From assembly GCA_963797265.1 (NCBI GenBank), contig CAWCOY010000005.1, positions 192,007 through 256,006 on the forward strand: a stretch of DNA of 64,000 nt. The letters are read 5' to 3'. Under the pieces are notes generated by a model. It ran no database searches. It saw nothing but the letters and a program-made list of their open reading frames with translations, and had not been told where the DNA came from. Below, one piece after another: positions 41,660 through 50,735 of the stretch (positions are counted from its first letter, which is position 1; each line of letters opens with the position of its first letter). Position numbers and translations under genes: made by a program. The stretch is from DASUPK01 sp963797265. GTDB taxonomy: Bacteria; Actinomycetota; Thermoleophilia; Solirubrobacterales; 70-9.

Positions 41660-42922
41660 GTGCTCGTCCTCGGCTTCAGCACCCACCTCGAGCTCCAGTG
41701 GGAGTCCCCTCCGATGGCTCACTTCTTCGAGCGGCTGAGCTCGTTCTCGCGCCTGATCCTCTTCGACAAGCGCGGGAACGGGCTCTCCGACCCCGTTGCC
41801 GAGGTGCCGACTCTCGAGCAGCGGGTCGACGACGTCCGTGCGGTGATGGACGCCGCCGGGTCCGAGAGCGCGGCCCTTTTCGGGATCTCCGAGGGCGGTC
41901 CGATGAGCGTGCTGTTCGCGGCCACTCACCCCGAACGGGCGTCCGCGCTGGTGCTCCACGGCGCCATGGGGCGGACCACCGAGGCACCCGACTACCCCTG
42001 GGCATCCTCCGCGGAGGCGCTTCGCGAGTCCGCCGCCGAGTTCATCGCCCCCTACTGGGGGCAAGACGCGGAGGGGATGGTCGAGCTCTTTGCCCCGAGC
42101 TTCGCGGGCAATACCGAGGCCCTCGAGTTCACCGCCCGTATGGAGCGCTCCTCCGCGAGCCCGGCGATGGTCCAGCAGATCTTCGAGATGTTCCTCGACA
42201 TCGATGTGCGAGAGATCCTGCCCACGATCCAGGTGCCGACGCTGGTCATCCACCGGCACGGCGACCGGGTCGTCTATCGACGGGCCGGCGAGGAGCTCGC
42301 GGAGCAGATCCCGGGGGCCCGCTACGTCGAGCTGCCCGGGATCGACCATCTGCCCTGGGCGGGCGACTCCGACGCAGTGGTCGGGGAGATCGAGGAGTTC
42401 TTGACCGGCGCCCGCTCGGTGGTCGAGCCCGATCGCGTGCTCGCCACGGTGATGTTCACGGACATCGTCGGCTCCACAGAGCGAGCCGCCGAGCTGGGGG
42501 ATGCGCGCTGGCGCGAGCTGCTCGCGGCGCATCAGGCCGCGGTGCGGCGAGAGCTGGAACGGTTCAGGGGACGCGAGGTGAAGACGCTGGGCGACGGCTC
42601 TCTGGCCACCTTCGACGGCCCGGCGCGGGCGATCCAATGCGGGGTCGCGATTGCGGAGAGCGCACGCGCCAGCGGCCTGGAGGTGCGCATCGGGCTCCAC
42701 TGCGGCGAGGTGGAGGTCATGGACGAGGACGTCGGCGGGATCGCGGTCCACATCGCGGCTCGGGTCGGATCCCTGGCGGGGCCGGGGGATGTGCTCGTCA
42801 CCAGCACGGTCAAGGATCTCGTCGCGGGCTCGGGGATTGGGTTCGCGGACCGCGGCGCAGAGCAGCTCAAGGGCATTCCGGATGAGTGGCGGCTGTTCGC
42901 GGCAGAACCTGACGCCGCTTAG
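41660..42922 (+). CDS. Alpha/beta hydrolase fused to class III nucleotide cyclase
   Basis: The N-terminal half is an alpha/beta hydrolase (FDKRGNGLSDPV, nucleophile elbow GISEGGPMSV with Ser replaced at the usual GxSxG reading as G-I-S-E-G, final His in PGIDHLPWAG). The C-terminal half is a cyclase domain (ATVMFTDIVGSTERAAELGD, KTLGDGSLATFDGPARAI, GIAVHIAARVGSLA). Family homology (TRYAKSGDASIAYQVVGDG) extends upstream to about 41585, where no ATG, GTG or TTG lies in frame; the ATG at 41559 is out of frame. The start is therefore a rare codon or hidden by an indel. Confidence 0.85.
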   Translation: MLVLGFSTHLELQWESPPMAHFFERLSSFSRLILFDKRGNGLSDPVAEVPTLEQRVDDVRAVMDAAGSESAALFGISEGGPMSVLFAATHPERASALVLHGAMGRTTEAPDYPWASSAEALRESAAEFIAPYWGQDAEGMVELFAPSFAGNTEALEFTARMERSSASPAMVQQIFEMFLDIDVREILPTIQVPTLVIHRHGDRVVYRRAGEELAEQIPGARYVELPGIDHLPWAGDSDAVVGEIEEFLTGARSVVEPDRVLATVMFTDIVGSTERAAELGDARWRELLAAHQAAVRRELERFRGREVKTLGDGSLATFDGPARAIQCGVAIAESARASGLEVRIGLHCGEVEVMDEDVGGIAVHIAARVGSLAGPGDVLVTSTVKDLVAGSGIGFADRGAEQLKGIPDEWRLFAAEPDAA

Positions 42923-42956
42923 GCTCGCGCTTCGCCCGGGGCGCTAGCGTGCCCGC

Positions 42957-43370
42957 GTGGGCCGGCTCGCCGACTTCTTCAGCAAGCGCTCCCTCGACGA
43001 CCGGCTGCTGGCTGGTGAGCTCTCTCCCGACACGGGCGAGGGCCGGAAGAGGGCCAAACGGCTGGTGAGCCGCCGGCACAGGGCACACAGTGCCAAGGCG
43101 CTCAGAGAGCTCGTCACGGAGAGCACGCGGAGGTCACCGTCGCTTCTCAACGCGAACCTGCCGATCCAGGCGCGCGCGGTCTGGGAGAACGCCGAGCTGA
43201 TCCTGGCACTGGCCGAGGAGCTGGAGGACTCGCCCGCAGTGGATCCCCGGGGCGTGATCCTCACCGATCGGTTGCTTACGGATGGCGCCTCACCGGCCTA
43301 CGCGCCGGAGGATCACGGGGCGCTCGCCAGAGCCGTCGAGCGGGCCCGCGCGGCGCTGAGGGCCGACTGA
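42957..43370 (+). CDS. Hypothetical protein, 137 aa
   Basis: Starts at GTG 42957. Basic helical N-terminus (GRLADFFSKRSLDDRLLAG), central basic stretch (KRAKRLVSRRHRAHSAKALREL), then LPIQARAVWENAELILALAEEL and a short C-terminal part. No family recognised. Coding composition is good and it is alone between the hydrolase-cyclase and a zinc-ribbon gene. Confidence 0.65.
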   Translation: MGRLADFFSKRSLDDRLLAGELSPDTGEGRKRAKRLVSRRHRAHSAKALRELVTESTRRSPSLLNANLPIQARAVWENAELILALAEELEDSPAVDPRGVILTDRLLTDGASPAYAPEDHGALARAVERARAALRAD

Positions 43371-43512
43371 CCGAAGTACGACGGCGGGGTCCCCGGAGCT
43401 GCGCGCTCGTCGGCGCCGGGGCCTGGGGGTACTCTGGTAGAGAGCATTCGCCCGGCGGCTCTTCCCTCTTCCCTCGTGCGAACCAGCCAAGAGGGTCGGA
43501 AGGTGGAGCTAG

Positions 43513-43875
43513 ATGCCCGAGACGACGATTGAGCCCGTGGCCGATTGGACGTGCGCCCGCTGCGAGGTGACCGTGACCTGGATGCCCGATGCCGAGCGGC
43601 CCGAGCTACCTGGGACGTGGATCAAGGAAGACGGCGAGCTCTACTGCCTGGCCTGCCGGCGCGAGCGGGCGGGGGAGGCCGCGCTGGTCGACATGGACGA
43701 TGCCTCGGCGGAGAACCGGAGGAAGGTCGGGACGCGCGCCCGGATCGAGTTCGAGATGAAGCGTCGTCCCGAGCGCGAGGACACTCGGATCGCGAAGTCG
43801 TGCCACACCTCCGTGAAGGCGGTCAAGCAGGCGCGGGTGCGCCTCGGGCTGCAGTCGCGGCGCCCCGCCGCCTGA
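43513..43875 (+). CDS. Zinc-ribbon/HTH protein, copy A
   Basis: 120 residues. N-terminal four-Cys ribbon (WTCARCEVTVTW ... GELYCLACRRERAGE), then an acidic spacer and a C-terminal helix-turn-helix (ARIEFEMKRRPEREDTRIAKSC, SVKAVKQARVRLGL). It is paralogous to the gene at 44851-45213, of the same length and order. Probably DNA-binding; role unknown. Its 3' end overlaps the convergent membrane-protein gene by 53 bases. Upstream, AAGGTGGAG precedes ATG 43513. Confidence 0.75.
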   Translation: MPETTIEPVADWTCARCEVTVTWMPDAERPELPGTWIKEDGELYCLACRRERAGEAALVDMDDASAENRRKVGTRARIEFEMKRRPEREDTRIAKSCHTSVKAVKQARVRLGLQSRRPAA

Positions 43876-44770
43876 GCCAGAGCCGGTCGACCAACGCCCA
43901 GCTCGCGAAGCAGAGCGCTCCCGCGGCAGCGGTCGCCGTGAGCAGCGCGCCGGCGGCGGCCGATGCGGCCACGCCGTTCGTCCCGAGAATCAGCACGGCC
44001 GTGGCCGCCCCCAGGCTCGGGCCGATCGGTAGGAGGCCGACCACGGCCAGCCCGATCAGGAGCGCGGTCGAGTCGAACACCGAGGCATCGACGCCGCTCC
44101 AGTTGAGAAGCAACCAGTTGCGGGCGATCTGGATGACCACGGCGAAGCAGACCAGGGCAACGATCCGTCCGCTTCCCTTGGTCTCGCGCAGAACCGCAAT
44201 GCCCTTCCAGACTCCCGTGCGCCGGTTTCGCGCGACCCTCTGCATGCCGGCGAACACCGCCGCCACCGCTGCGAAGGAAACGATCGGCGCCCACCAGGGG
44301 ACGCCGAGCGGAGCCACCAGGGTGAACGAGAAGATCGCGGCGAGCCCGATCTCGACCACCACGATCGGGAGCTCAGCGGCAAGTAGGACCGGAGCCTTGG
44401 GGCAGTCTTTCGGAGCCGAGCGACGCAGGGCACCGATCCGGACCGCCAGCCCGAACTGCCCGTTGAAGATGTTCCCGACGTAGCCCAGGCTGGATGCGTG
44501 GTAGAGGCTCTTACGGCCAACGCTGCCACCGGCCGCCCCGATGCAGACCCGCCACGCCTCGCTGCGCGCCATCAGCCAGAGCACGTGTAGGGCGACCGCC
44601 ACCCCGAGCACCCAGAAGGGCGCGGAGCGCAGCGCGAGCACGAACTCGTGACCGTGACCGGCCAGCCCGATCGCCAGAGCGATCGCAACGACGCTGCCCC
44701 CCGCCAGGCTCACCGCGGTGGGGTGCCGGCGAAGCATCGCGCGCAGGGCCCCCACCCGTTCGCGGATCAA
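43823..44770 (-). CDS. Lysylphosphatidylglycerol synthase TM-region/UPF0104-like membrane protein
   Basis: 315 residues with about eight membrane helices and the family pattern LARSEAWRVCIGAAGG, SLGYVGNIFNGQFGLAVRIGALRR (conserved Asn/Gly/Arg loop) and LPIVVVEIGLAAI, then GLLPIGPSLGAATAVLIL. Members are flippase-like parts of lipid modification systems (AglD, YbhN, MprF TM domain). No synthetase domain is present. It is inserted between the two zinc-ribbon paralogues on the opposite strand. Confidence 0.78.
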   Translation of the reverse strand: MIRERVGALRAMLRRHPTAVSLAGGSVVAIALAIGLAGHGHEFVLALRSAPFWVLGVAVALHVLWLMARSEAWRVCIGAAGGSVGRKSLYHASSLGYVGNIFNGQFGLAVRIGALRRSAPKDCPKAPVLLAAELPIVVVEIGLAAIFSFTLVAPLGVPWWAPIVSFAAVAAVFAGMQRVARNRRTGVWKGIAVLRETKGSGRIVALVCFAVVIQIARNWLLLNWSGVDASVFDSTALLIGLAVVGLLPIGPSLGAATAVLILGTNGVAASAAAGALLTATAAAGALCFASWALVDRLWLRRRGAATAARGAPAPA

Positions 44771-44850
44771 AAGGATCGTTTCATTCGCAAGACAGCCTAG
44801 CCCTGATGACGGCTCCCGTTAGCCGCCCTGGCCGCCCGTACACTGGGTTG

Positions 44851-45213
44851 GTGACGAATCTCGACTCAGCGGCCACCGAGGCTTGGACCTGCGCCCGCTG
44901 TCGGATGACCGTTTCGTTTGCACCGGAAATCGAGAACCCGCGCCTGCCGACGACCTGGGTGAGCGAGGACGGCGAGCTCTATTGCCTCTCCTGCCGCCGC
45001 GACATGGCGGGCGAGGCCGGCGTCGCCGGCATCGATGAGGAGTCCTCCGACCAGACCAAGCTGCAGGTCCGCGCGCAGGCGAGGATCGAGTTCGAGATCA
45101 AACGCGACCCCGAGCGCCAGGACAACCAGATCGCCAAGGCCTGCGGTACATCCACCGTGTCGGTACGCAAGGCTCGCGCCCGGCTCGGCATGGGGCCGGA
45201 CACCCCGGACTGA
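44851..45213 (+). CDS. Zinc-ribbon/HTH protein, copy B
   Basis: 120 residues from GTG 44851. Same design as copy A: WTCARCRMTVSF ... GELYCLSCRRDMAGE, acidic linker (GIDEESSDQTKLQV), and HTH ARIEFEIKRDPERQDNQIAKAC, VSVRKARARLGMG. Conservation between copies is strongest in the Cys ribbon and the ARIEFE helix. Probably a duplicated regulator pair around the membrane gene. Confidence 0.75.
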   Translation: MTNLDSAATEAWTCARCRMTVSFAPEIENPRLPTTWVSEDGELYCLSCRRDMAGEAGVAGIDEESSDQTKLQVRAQARIEFEIKRDPERQDNQIAKACGTSTVSVRKARARLGMGPDTPD

Positions 45214-45374
45214 CGCAGACCGCCCGGTCCGGACCGGGGACCCTGCTACCGTGATCGGCGTCGGGTCGACCAACCGGGTCCCCGAGAGGTTCCGTTTCCT
45301 TCCTCCCTGCGCTCCGAAGCGCGTTAGTTGGGTCACAGGATCTCCAACGAACGCAGATAAGGAGTTAGCAACAC

Positions 45375-46676
45375 ATGTCTTCAGAAACATTCGCCGATCT
45401 CGGCGTGTCTCGCCCAGTCCTGGGCGCACTCGCCGAGCGCGGCATCAACGAACCATTTGCGGTGCAGAGACTTTGCATCGCGGACGTCCTCGCAGGTGAG
45501 GACGTCCTCGTCCAGTCGCCGACCGGGTCGGGCAAGACGTTCGCCTTCGGCATCCCGATCGTCGAGCGCATCGAGGCCGAGGCGCGCCGCCCCGCGGCCC
45601 TCGTCCTCGCACCGACCCGCGAGCTCGCCGAGCAGATTGTCGACGAGCTCCGCTCGATCGCGCACTCTCGCGCCCTCAAGATCGCTGCCGTCTACGGCGG
45701 CGTCGGTCTTCACGGGCAGGCCAAGCAGGCCGCCAACGCCCACATCGTCGTCGCGACCCCCGGTCGCCTCGAGGATCAGCTCGAGCGAGGCGCCTTCGAT
45801 CTGAAGCGGATCTCGATCCTCGTCCTCGACGAGGCCGACCGCATGCTCGACATCGGCTTCAAGCCCGCGATCGACCGGATCGTGGCGAAGATGCCGCGCG
45901 ACCGCCAGACCCTCTTCTTCTCGGCGACGCTCGAGGGGGCGACCGGCAAGCTCGCCGCCGCCTACACCCGCAACCCCCGGCGCCACGTCGACAAGCCGGA
46001 GGGGGAGCAGGGGATCGATATCGAGCACCGCTTCGTCCACCTCTCCCATGAGGGCAAGGTGGACGCGCTGGTCAAGGAGCTCCGCGACTCGGAGCGCGGC
46101 CGCACCCTGGTCTTCGTCCGCACCAAGCGCGGCGCGGACCGGCTCGTCAAGAAGCTCGGCAACCAGCAGGTCAGGGCGGTGGCCATGCACGGCAACAAGT
46201 CCCAGAGCCAGCGCCGCCGGGCCCTCGCCGACTTCGAGCTCGGCAAGATCGACACGCTCGTCGCGACCGACGTCGCCTCACGCGGCATCGACGTCGAGGA
46301 GATCACCCACGTGATCAACTTCGACGCCCCGGAAGACCGGGACACCTACGTGCACCGCACCGGCCGCACCGCCCGAGCGGGAGCCTCGGGAGTGGCCGCG
46401 AGCTTCGTCCTCCCCGACCAGCACGGCGACATGCGAAAAATTGCGACGGACCTCGGCCTGCATCGCGAGTTCGACGCAGGCCCCGGATTCGAGCACGCCG
46501 CTCGCCAGCACTCCAGCAATGGAGGCGGCAGCGGCAAGAGCTTCAGCCGCAACGGTCGCGGCAACCGCAAGCGCAACAACTCCGGCAACTCCGGCAACGG
46601 AGGCCCGCGGACCTACAGCGCGCGTCCCTCTCGCAACGGGCGAGGGCGTCGGCGGTCGGGCTCCGGTCGCCGCTAG
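45375..46676 (+). CDS. DEAD-box RNA helicase
   Basis: 433 residues. Q motif (FADLGVSRPVLGALAERG), Walker A SPTGSGKTF, PTRELAEQ, DEAD box VLDEADRMLDIGF, SAT motif FFSATLEG, then C-terminal domain ARTD-like VATDVASRGIDVEE and HRTGRTARAG. The tail is a Gly/Asn/Ser/Arg-rich RNA-binding extension of about 65 residues. A 160-base untranslated region with AAGGAG before ATG 45375 suggests a regulated, cold-inducible leader as in other such helicases, though this is inference. Confidence 0.95.
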   Translation: MSSETFADLGVSRPVLGALAERGINEPFAVQRLCIADVLAGEDVLVQSPTGSGKTFAFGIPIVERIEAEARRPAALVLAPTRELAEQIVDELRSIAHSRALKIAAVYGGVGLHGQAKQAANAHIVVATPGRLEDQLERGAFDLKRISILVLDEADRMLDIGFKPAIDRIVAKMPRDRQTLFFSATLEGATGKLAAAYTRNPRRHVDKPEGEQGIDIEHRFVHLSHEGKVDALVKELRDSERGRTLVFVRTKRGADRLVKKLGNQQVRAVAMHGNKSQSQRRRALADFELGKIDTLVATDVASRGIDVEEITHVINFDAPEDRDTYVHRTGRTARAGASGVAASFVLPDQHGDMRKIATDLGLHREFDAGPGFEHAARQHSSNGGGSGKSFSRNGRGNRKRNNSGNSGNGGPRTYSARPSRNGRGRRRSGSGRR

Positions 46677-46763
46677 GGCACCGGTCATCCGTCCACTAGG
46701 CGGGGATTTGCCGAAAACTACGGAGTGGGTGCGAGCGGGTGTGGTCGATGGCTGCTGCAAGCC

Positions 46764-48185
46764 ATGTTCAGGCCTGCCGACAGCGCGACCATCGCGCCGC
46801 CCCCGACGCTCGATCCCGACCTGCCGGTCGTCTCGACGAACGGCAACGACTTCCCGGTCGCCGAGAAGCTCCCCGAGCAGCACCGCCGTTTCTACATCCC
46901 GCTACGGCTCAAGCTCGTCTTCGTCGCGCTCTGCAGCCTGGGCTGGGTCGGGTTCTCGATCTGGCTCGCGATCCCGTGGATCACCGACCTCGGCGCCTCG
47001 ATCACCGTCCCGGTCGCCGCGGCCCTGATCGCCGGCATCGCGATCATCCCCGGCTATCTCAATGCTCACCTGATCTCCTCGCTTCTCTTCGATCGGGCGC
47101 CGCCTCTGCGCTTCGACCTCGACTTCCCCGCGGTCACCCTGATCGTCGCCTGCTTCAACGAGGAGGACGTGGTTGAGGAGACTCTCGACTACGCCGTCGC
47201 CCAGGACTACCCGGGCGAGTTCCACATCCTGGTCGCCGACGACGGCTCAACCGACCGGACGGTCGAGCTGGCGAGCCGCTACGCCGAGATGGACAACCGC
47301 ATCTCGGTGCGGAGCTTCCCGCACGGCGGCAAGGCGAACACGCTCAATCACGCCCTCGACGTGGTCGACACCCCGCTCACGGCGACCGTCGACGCCGACA
47401 CCCTGCTCATGCCCGAGGCCCTGAAGCGTTGCGTCGCGCGACTGATGGTCTCGCCGCCCTCGACTGTCGCTGTCGCGGGCGCGGTCTTCGTCCGCAACTC
47501 CCGCAAGAACCTGCTCACCCAGGCTCAGGAGTGGGATTACTTCCTCGGCATCGCCTCGATCAAGCGCCAGCAGGGCCTCTTCCAGGGCACGCTCGTCGCG
47601 CAGGGCGCCTTCAGCGCCTACCGCACTGAGGCCGTCAAGGAGGTCGGCGGCTGGCCGGATCGGATCGGCGAGGACATCGTCCTCACCTGGGCGATGATGA
47701 ACAAGGGCGCCGGCGTCACCTACGAGAAGACCGCCGTCGCCTTCACCGACGCTCCCGAGACCGCCAAGGCCTTCGCCAAGCAGCGCCGCCGCTGGGCGAG
47801 GGGAATGATCGAGGGCCTCCGCGAGTTCGGGCCGGCGCTGATCAAGGGCCGCCGCTCCTACGCCCACTCCATCGTCGTCGACTACGTCTTCCCCTATGTC
47901 GACTTCGTCTATTCGATCGCCTTCCCGGTGGGCATCGTCCTCGCCCTCGGCTTCCAGAACTACGCGATCGTGGGCCCGCTCACGCTCCTCGTCCTGCCGC
48001 TGAACATGATCCTGAGCGGAATCATGTTCAAGCTCTCGCGCGACTCCTTCGAGGAGGTCGGCCTGAAGGTCCGCCGCAACGTCAAGGGCTTCTTCAGCTA
48101 CCTGCTGCTCTACCAGCTCTTCATGTCGCCGGTGAGCGTCGTCGGCTACTTCCAGGAGCTCTTCCGCACGAAGCGGAACTGGTAG
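46764..48185 (+). CDS. Processive family 2 glycosyltransferase (BcsA/PgaC/HasA-like)
   Basis: About 473 residues from ATG 46764 (GTG 46725 would add 13). Two N-terminal membrane helices, then the GT-A domain: VTLIVACFNEEDVVEETLDY, VADDGSTDR (UDP-binding Asp), TVDADTLLMP (DxD), QGAFSAYRTEAV, GEDIVLTWAM (catalytic Asp, GED) and KQRRRWARGM (QxxRW). Several C-terminal helices form the export channel. Product is an extracellular beta-linked polysaccharide; cellulose, PNAG and hyaluronan types cannot be told apart. No PilZ domain is seen. Its last codons overlap the start of a block repeated near typA. Confidence 0.9.
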   Translation: MFRPADSATIAPPPTLDPDLPVVSTNGNDFPVAEKLPEQHRRFYIPLRLKLVFVALCSLGWVGFSIWLAIPWITDLGASITVPVAAALIAGIAIIPGYLNAHLISSLLFDRAPPLRFDLDFPAVTLIVACFNEEDVVEETLDYAVAQDYPGEFHILVADDGSTDRTVELASRYAEMDNRISVRSFPHGGKANTLNHALDVVDTPLTATVDADTLLMPEALKRCVARLMVSPPSTVAVAGAVFVRNSRKNLLTQAQEWDYFLGIASIKRQQGLFQGTLVAQGAFSAYRTEAVKEVGGWPDRIGEDIVLTWAMMNKGAGVTYEKTAVAFTDAPETAKAFAKQRRRWARGMIEGLREFGPALIKGRRSYAHSIVVDYVFPYVDFVYSIAFPVGIVLALGFQNYAIVGPLTLLVLPLNMILSGIMFKLSRDSFEEVGLKVRRNVKGFFSYLLLYQLFMSPVSVVGYFQELFRTKRNW

Positions 48186-48188
48186 CTC

Positions 48189-48457
48189 TCAGCCGACGCG
48201 CGCGGCCTGCCGTGCGGCCTTGACACGGCCGGTCCGCTCCAGCAGTACCTTGCGCGGACGCACCGACTCGGGCGTGATCTCGACGCACTCGTCCACGCGG
48301 ATGAACTCGATCGCCTCCTCGAGCGAGAGGCGCTTGCCGGCACCAGCCCGTTGACGACCGTTCCGTCGAGAAACGCCATGCCCGAGCCCAGTACTGCGAC
48401 GGCCAGCACCCAGCGCCCCGCACGGCTGCCAAAGGCGATCCCCTCTCCAGCCTTCAC
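48189..48457 (-). pseudogene. Chimeric remnant: N-terminus of an MFS transporter joined to C-terminus of TypA
   Basis: From 48457 to about 48350 the reading is that of an MFS (DHA2-type) N-terminus, RWVLAVAVLGSGMAFLDGTVVN. From about 48350 to the TGA at 48189 a different frame encodes 47 codons homologous to the end of TypA: KRLSLEEAIEFIRVDECVEI, ITPESVRPRKVLLERTGRVK, AARQAARVG. The two frames differ by one missing C in the GTGCCGG-CAAG junction; restoring it, as in typA, gives one open frame of about 89 residues. A recombination scar between an MFS gene and a second typA copy is the simplest reading. Confidence 0.7.
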
Positions 48458-48587
48458 GTGGACAACCTACGGGCTGGCTACTTGGGTCGCATCCTCAGAA
48501 CCCAGAGTCCCAGGAGTGGACACGGCGGACAACAGGAGAGAGACTCAAGCCTCAAGACTGTGTGCGCCGAGGAGAAGGAGTTGGGAG

Positions 48588-49664
48588 ATGTCCGGGGCCC
48601 GTCACGGCCACGCCAGTAGCGTGGTGGCCATTGCGACCATGCTGTTCGCGTTGCTCTGCCTCATAGCTGCGGATGGCGCGCTGGCAAAGAAGAAGGCCCT
48701 ACCGCCGATCCACGTGCGCGGGACTGTCTACACATTCGACGATCAGACCCCGATCGCGGGCGCCACGGTTAGGGTCGCGGAGCTCCCGGGCCTGAGCGCG
48801 CAGACAGGGCCCGACGGCAGCTACGACCTCGTGGTTTCCGACGGCACGAGGTTCACGCCCTATGCCGACGCCGTGGGCCACCACCGGATCTACCTCCAGA
48901 CCTACGTCAGCCGGGGTGAGGACCTCGACCGGGTCAACTTCCAGATGCCGAGTGACGTCGCCTACAACGGGCTTGCGGCGATCCTGTCGGTTCCGCGCGA
49001 CGCCAACAACGAGCTGGTCAAGTGCGCAGTCGTCTCGACATTCAGCACCGTCAACGTGCGTGATGCGAGCTTCAACGACTTCGTCGCCTACGGAGCCCAC
49101 GGCGTCGCGGGCGCCACGGCGAGCGCGAGTCCGGCCTTGCCCAACCCGACTTACTTCAACGAGTCGGTGATTCCGGATTCCTCGTGGACCGAGTCCTCCG
49201 TCGACGGCGGCGTCGTCTGGCCGGTGGTGCCTGGCGGGGTTTATCGGTTCACGGCCCACCATCCGTCGACCCGCTTCGCCCCGTTCCGCGCCACCTGCGA
49301 GCCCGGGCGGGTCGTCAATGCCAACCCGCCTCAGGGGTTCTATGAGCTCCGTCATGGCGAGCACGTCGACTCCACCGTCGCAGCGTCGCTCGCCTCGACC
49401 CATTTCGACCTCGGTGGGTCCAAGGCTCTCCTGAAAACGCGGGTCAAGGCCCACGAGTACGTCGCCGTGAGCGGCGTGCTGCGGCGCGGCAAGAAGGCCC
49501 GGGCCAAGCGGCGCACCAAGGGCTTTGCGCCGGGAAAGCGGACCCTTGCCTTCCCGGTCGGCCAGGGCCTCGCCGGGAAGCGGATCGCGGTGAAGCTGAC
49601 TGTGGAGGACGGCGAGGGCAACGTGAAGACGCTGACCCGAAAGCTGGAGGTTCCGGGGCGCTGA
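48588..49664 (+). CDS. Secreted protein with carboxypeptidase-regulatory-like domain
   Basis: 358 residues with a signal peptide (SSVVAIATMLFALLCLIAADGALA). A CarboxypepD_reg-like beta-sandwich follows (VRGTVYTFDDQTPIAGATVRV ... TGPDGSYDLVVSDGTRF). The middle resembles dioxygenase-like or carotenoid-type extracellular domains but I do not recognise it. The C-terminus has a basic stretch (RRGKKARAKRRTKG) in a second beta domain (KLTVEDGEGNVKTLTRKLEV). GGAGAAGGAG precedes ATG 48588. Confidence 0.72.
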   Translation: MSGARHGHASSVVAIATMLFALLCLIAADGALAKKKALPPIHVRGTVYTFDDQTPIAGATVRVAELPGLSAQTGPDGSYDLVVSDGTRFTPYADAVGHHRIYLQTYVSRGEDLDRVNFQMPSDVAYNGLAAILSVPRDANNELVKCAVVSTFSTVNVRDASFNDFVAYGAHGVAGATASASPALPNPTYFNESVIPDSSWTESSVDGGVVWPVVPGGVYRFTAHHPSTRFAPFRATCEPGRVVNANPPQGFYELRHGEHVDSTVAASLASTHFDLGGSKALLKTRVKAHEYVAVSGVLRRGKKARAKRRTKGFAPGKRTLAFPVGQGLAGKRIAVKLTVEDGEGNVKTLTRKLEVPGR

Positions 49665-49710
49665 AGGTGCCGCTGTGGGTACCGGATACGAGCAGAGGAC
49701 GCGGGGTACA

Positions 49711-50689
49711 TCAGCCGGGGCGGATGCGGAAACGGCTCTCGGCCACCCGCTCGACCCGAGCTCCGAGTTCCGCGCAGGCGCTGTCCAGCCGCACCGCTAT
49801 CCACTCGGCGTCCGCGTCCCGCGCCAAGCCGGTGTGGCAGAACTCCAGCTTCAGCCCCACCAGCTCCAGCTCCTCGTCTCCGATGCCCGGCCGCCAGATG
49901 GCGAGCACCCCGAGATCATTGCGCAGCACCGGATCGACGCGGTAGTCATCGAGGGCGTCCCCGAGGTCGAAGAGCACCGGTCCTCCTTCTTTCCATTCGA
50001 TCCCGTGGAAAGCGTGGGCCGAATGTCCGCTGACCAGGCTCGCCCCGGCGTGCTGCAGAGCGGCGGCGGCCTGCCGCTGCCAGTGTGCGGGCTCAGCGCT
50101 CATGTTCGGACCCCAGTGTGGGAAGACGATGGTGAGCTCGCAGCACTCGCGCAGTCGCGCGAGCTCATCGAGCAGCCAGTCCGGCACACCACGTTCGAGT
50201 CGGGCGTGAGCGATGCCATACGTCGAGGGGCTCTGCCGCGTACTCCCGGGGATGGTCCGAGACGCAGAGGAGCCCGACTTGCTGTCCACCCGCCTCGACC
50301 ACGACCGGACTGCGCGCGGCCTCGGCACCCTGCCCCGCCCCCGCTGTGGCGATTCCGCCGTCCGCCAGCAACCCGAGCGTGTCTGCAAGCCCCTCCTCCC
50401 CGTAGTCAAGAGCGTGGTTGTTGGCGAGCGAGACGGCGCGCACGTCGATCGCTCGAAGCGCCGCAACCGCCGAAGGGGGCGCGCGGAAGAAGAACGGCTT
50501 GCCGGGGATGCGGCGGGTGCGCTCCCCGCGCTCGGAAACGCAGCACTCGAGGTTGCAGATCATCAGATCCAGGGAGGCGCAGAGCGAGCGCAGCTCCTCG
50601 CTCCACAGCGCCGCCCCTGGTTCTTCGCGCAGCTTGTCTCCGACGGAGCGACCCAGCATCACGTCGCCTAGGAGGCCGATCGCGGGCAT
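49711..50689 (-). CDS. CapA-family metallophosphoesterase-like protein (frameshifted)
   Basis: The 5' part (50689 to about 50215) reads IGLLGDVMLGRSVGDKL, DLMICNLECCVSERGER, VRAVSLANNHALDYGEEGL, typical of CapA/PgsA metallo-enzymes (GD, NLE, NNH metal ligands). The 3' part continues in the next frame (YGIAHARLERGVPDWLLDEL, TIVFPHWGPN, SLVSGHSAHAFHG). One base too many near 50215 breaks the gene. Members act in poly-gamma-glutamate or related cell-surface synthesis. Motifs are preserved on both sides, so a read error or very recent mutation is likely. Confidence 0.75.
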
Positions 50690-50735
50690 GACGGGGATTG
50701 TGGCGAGGGGTAGGGTCTAGCGATGAGGAGGAGAC

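Noticed and set aside
46690..46764. c-di-GMP riboswitch before the GT2 synthase
   Set aside because: The short leader lacks the conserved GEMM core and paired helices; the resemblance was limited to G-rich patches.
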